A DNA stretch of 11,351 nucleotides from JACRJW01 sp964359095 (GTDB taxonomy: Bacteria; Patescibacteriota; Patescibacteriia; UBA9934; GWF2-40-263). Position numbers and translations under genes: made by a program. The notes under the pieces are model-generated. The model was not told the origin of the DNA. It did not search any database and saw only the letters and a program-made list of their open reading frames with translations. Positions 10,367 to 11,351 of the stretch are shown piece by piece. Every line of letters begins with the position of its first letter. The first letter of the stretch is position 1. Where the stretch lies: assembly GCA_964359095.1 (NCBI GenBank), contig CAYHRJ010000033.1:1-11351 (forward strand), read 5' to 3'.

Positions 10367-10939
10367 TTATTCTGCTTTTGGTTCTGCTGGAGTTTCAGTT
10401 GGAGTCTCGACTGGAGTCTCGACGGGTGTTTCTGCAAGAGTTTCTGTTGGGGTCTCGACTGGAGCTTCAGCTGCGACTTTTGCCGCCTCGGCTTCAGCGG
10501 CCTTTGCCGCTTCTGCTTCAGCAATCTTTGCAGCCTGTTCAGCTTCCTTAGCAGCCTGCGCATCAGCTTTTGCTTGTTCGGCGGCGGCTTCTTTTTTTGC
10601 CTTTGCCGCTTCGTCTGCCTTCACCGATTCTTCGGCCTTGGTGACAAGCTTGGCTTTACGTGCGCCCGAGATATGGCTCACGCTACGCTTTTTTTCTCCC
10701 TCGATAATTTTTTCATCGACAAAGAGATTCCACAACGTGTCGCTGACTTCAGCGCCTTGCCCGATCCAGTGTTTCACACGGTCGGCTTTGACGACGAATT
10801 CGCGAGGTTGTGTTCGAGGATTGTAGTGACCAAGAATTTCAATGGTATTGGCCCACGGGTCGCGGTGCTTTGGCATGACCACGACGCGATAGATCGGTGC
10901 GCGGGATTTGCCTACGCGAGAGAGACGGATGGAGAGCAT
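10367..10939 (-). CDS. rpsP: Small ribosomal subunit protein S16 with long C-terminal tail
   Basis: A 190-residue protein. Residues 1 to about 85 are S16: MLSIRLSRVGKSRAPIYRVVV, then ILGHYNPRT and VKHWIGQGAEVSDTLWNLF. S16 binds 16S rRNA early in 30S assembly and is normally 80-100 residues. Here about 95 residues follow: an Ala/Lys/Glu-rich stretch likely to form one long helix (about 100-158), then a degenerate ETP repeat (PVETPTETLAETPVET and on) to the end. Similar Ala/Glu/Lys tails occur on ribosomal proteins of CPR bacteria, to my knowledge. A promoter lies at 11020-11048. No Shine-Dalgarno sequence precedes the ATG; the leader instead contains anti-Shine-Dalgarno-like repeats. Confidence 0.95.
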   Translation of the reverse strand: MLSIRLSRVGKSRAPIYRVVVMPKHRDPWANTIEILGHYNPRTQPREFVVKADRVKHWIGQGAEVSDTLWNLFVDEKIIEGEKKRSVSHISGARKAKLVTKAEESVKADEAAKAKKEAAAEQAKADAQAAKEAEQAAKIAEAEAAKAAEAEAAKVAAEAPVETPTETLAETPVETPVETPTETPAEPKAE

Positions 10940-10947
10940 AGAAGGGG

Positions 10948-10986
10948 AGGTGTTTAGGTGGACGAGGTGGATGAGGTGGTAAGGTG
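10948..10986 (-). repeat. Five CACCT repeats in the rpsP leader
   Basis: On the minus strand CACCT occurs five times at steps of 8 or 9 nt (plus-strand AGGTG at 10948, 10956, 10965, 10974 and 10982). The last copy before the gene is CACCTCC, identical to the anti-Shine-Dalgarno tail of 16S rRNA. They lie within the 5' leader of about 74 nt. Confidence 0.7.
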
Positions 10987-11019
10987 ATTAGGAAAGACGG
11001 AAGGAATGACGGTGCCGGC

Positions 11020-11048
11020 AATATAAGGGATGGGATGGATTGCGTCAA
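11020..11048 (-). promoter_or_regulatory. rpsP promoter
   Basis: On the minus strand TTGACG (11043-11048), 17-nt spacer, TATATT (11020-11025); predicted start near 11013. Confidence 0.8.
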
Positions 11049-11058
11049 GGTCGAGCAG

Positions 11059-11138
11059 TTGACGTAAACGTCCGTTTCTGGCTAAATCGAGCTACCGCAT
11101 AGGCGGCTTTTGTCCGGCGCGCAGATCATCCTGATCTG
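11059..11138 (+). promoter_or_regulatory. Possible promoter and leader hairpin of the last gene
   Basis: TTGACG (11059-11064) with a weak -10 (CTAAAT at 11082-11087, 17-nt spacer). Downstream, CAGATCA and TGATCTG (11122-11128 and 11132-11138) form a perfect 7-bp hairpin in the leader. Confidence 0.35.
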
Positions 11139-11216
11139 AAAGGTTATATCATCCGTCCGAGCAATACGGCTCCGGCGGAAGGTGACGGCCATCGCGTTCG
11201 ACAACAGGAGATCATC

Positions 11217-11351
11217 ATGTCCAGCCAAGAAAGGAATCAGCACGCGCTGCAGCGACTCATGAAGTGGATCGCCCCGCGGTTGTACGAAAACGAACCGGAC
11301 AGCGAGAATTCCGAGCGTGCAATGCGCGCTCTCTCCGGACAGCTCGGGAGC
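11217..11351 (+). CDS. Unrecognised protein, N-terminal 45 residues only
   Basis: An ATG with CAGGAGATC nine bases upstream opens a frame that is still open at the window edge. The visible part (MSSQERNQHALQRLMKWIAPRL, then NEPDSENSERAMRALSGQLG) is hydrophilic and helical, with GC-rich codons. No family can be named from this fragment. It is divergent from rpsP, with a leader of roughly 120 nt. Confidence 0.6.
   Translation, partial: MSSQERNQHALQRLMKWIAPRLYENEPDSENSERAMRALSGQLGS

Noticed and set aside
10574..10957. Plus-strand open frame antisense to rpsP
   Set aside because: rpsP is unmistakable on the other strand; the antisense frame arises from its biased codons.
10839..11048. Pro-rich 69-codon minus frame over the rpsP leader
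   Set aside because: It overlaps the promoter and start of rpsP in another frame; the proline content is produced by the CACCT repeats.

Overview
The window reads as part of a metagenome-derived scaffold from a Candidate Phyla Radiation (Patescibacteria) type bacterium. This is inferred from a 16S rRNA gene with a large insertion, compact genes with very short leaders, a ribosomal protein S16 with a long Ala/Glu/Lys-rich tail, many small proteins I do not recognise, and dispersed GC-rich palindromes. TAA, TGA and TAG all act as ordinary stops, so nothing points to the recoded lineages. The scaffold has a 100-N join at 7597-7696 and begins inside 16S.

Left part (1-2840): the 5' end of a 16S rRNA gene on the minus strand, with a 442-nt insertion in helix 6. 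The insertion is bounded by 32-bp inverted repeats and encodes a four-helix-bundle (S23/IVP family) protein on the rRNA strand. The rrn promoter and a 265-nt leader carrying palindromic repeats follow. A divergent BrnT-type toxin/CopG-type antitoxin pair, a 56-residue peptide with a cysteine-rich C-terminus, and an HExxH metallopeptidase gene broken by an in-frame TAG come next.

Middle part (2840-7220): plus-strand translation and pyrimidine genes khpA, pyrD and trmD. TrmD carries an in-frame copy of a palindromic repeat. Two divergent pairs of unrecognised genes follow, each with clear sigma70-type promoters and terminators.

Right part (7220-11351), mostly minus strand: an rRNA m5C methyltransferase gene split by the assembly gap; an unusual tRNA gene whose CCA end is fused to a perfect palindrome; an apparent small leader RNA whose sequence is antisense to the tRNA's anticodon arm; a frameshifted uridine phosphorylase; rlmN; rpsP with a repetitive anti-Shine-Dalgarno-like leader; and the start of an unrecognised plus-strand gene.

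Functionally the window is about building and modifying the ribosome and tRNAs (16S, KhpA, TrmD, RlmN, NOL1/NOP2-type methyltransferase, S16, tRNA), with accessory inserts between. khpA and trmD versus rpsP look like separated pieces of the common rpsP-khpA-rimM-trmD cluster. The strongest candidates for something undescribed are the tRNA leader complementary to its own tRNA, the protein-coding insertion in 16S, and the modular palindrome family found in the rRNA leader, at a tRNA 3' end, in a terminator and inside trmD.
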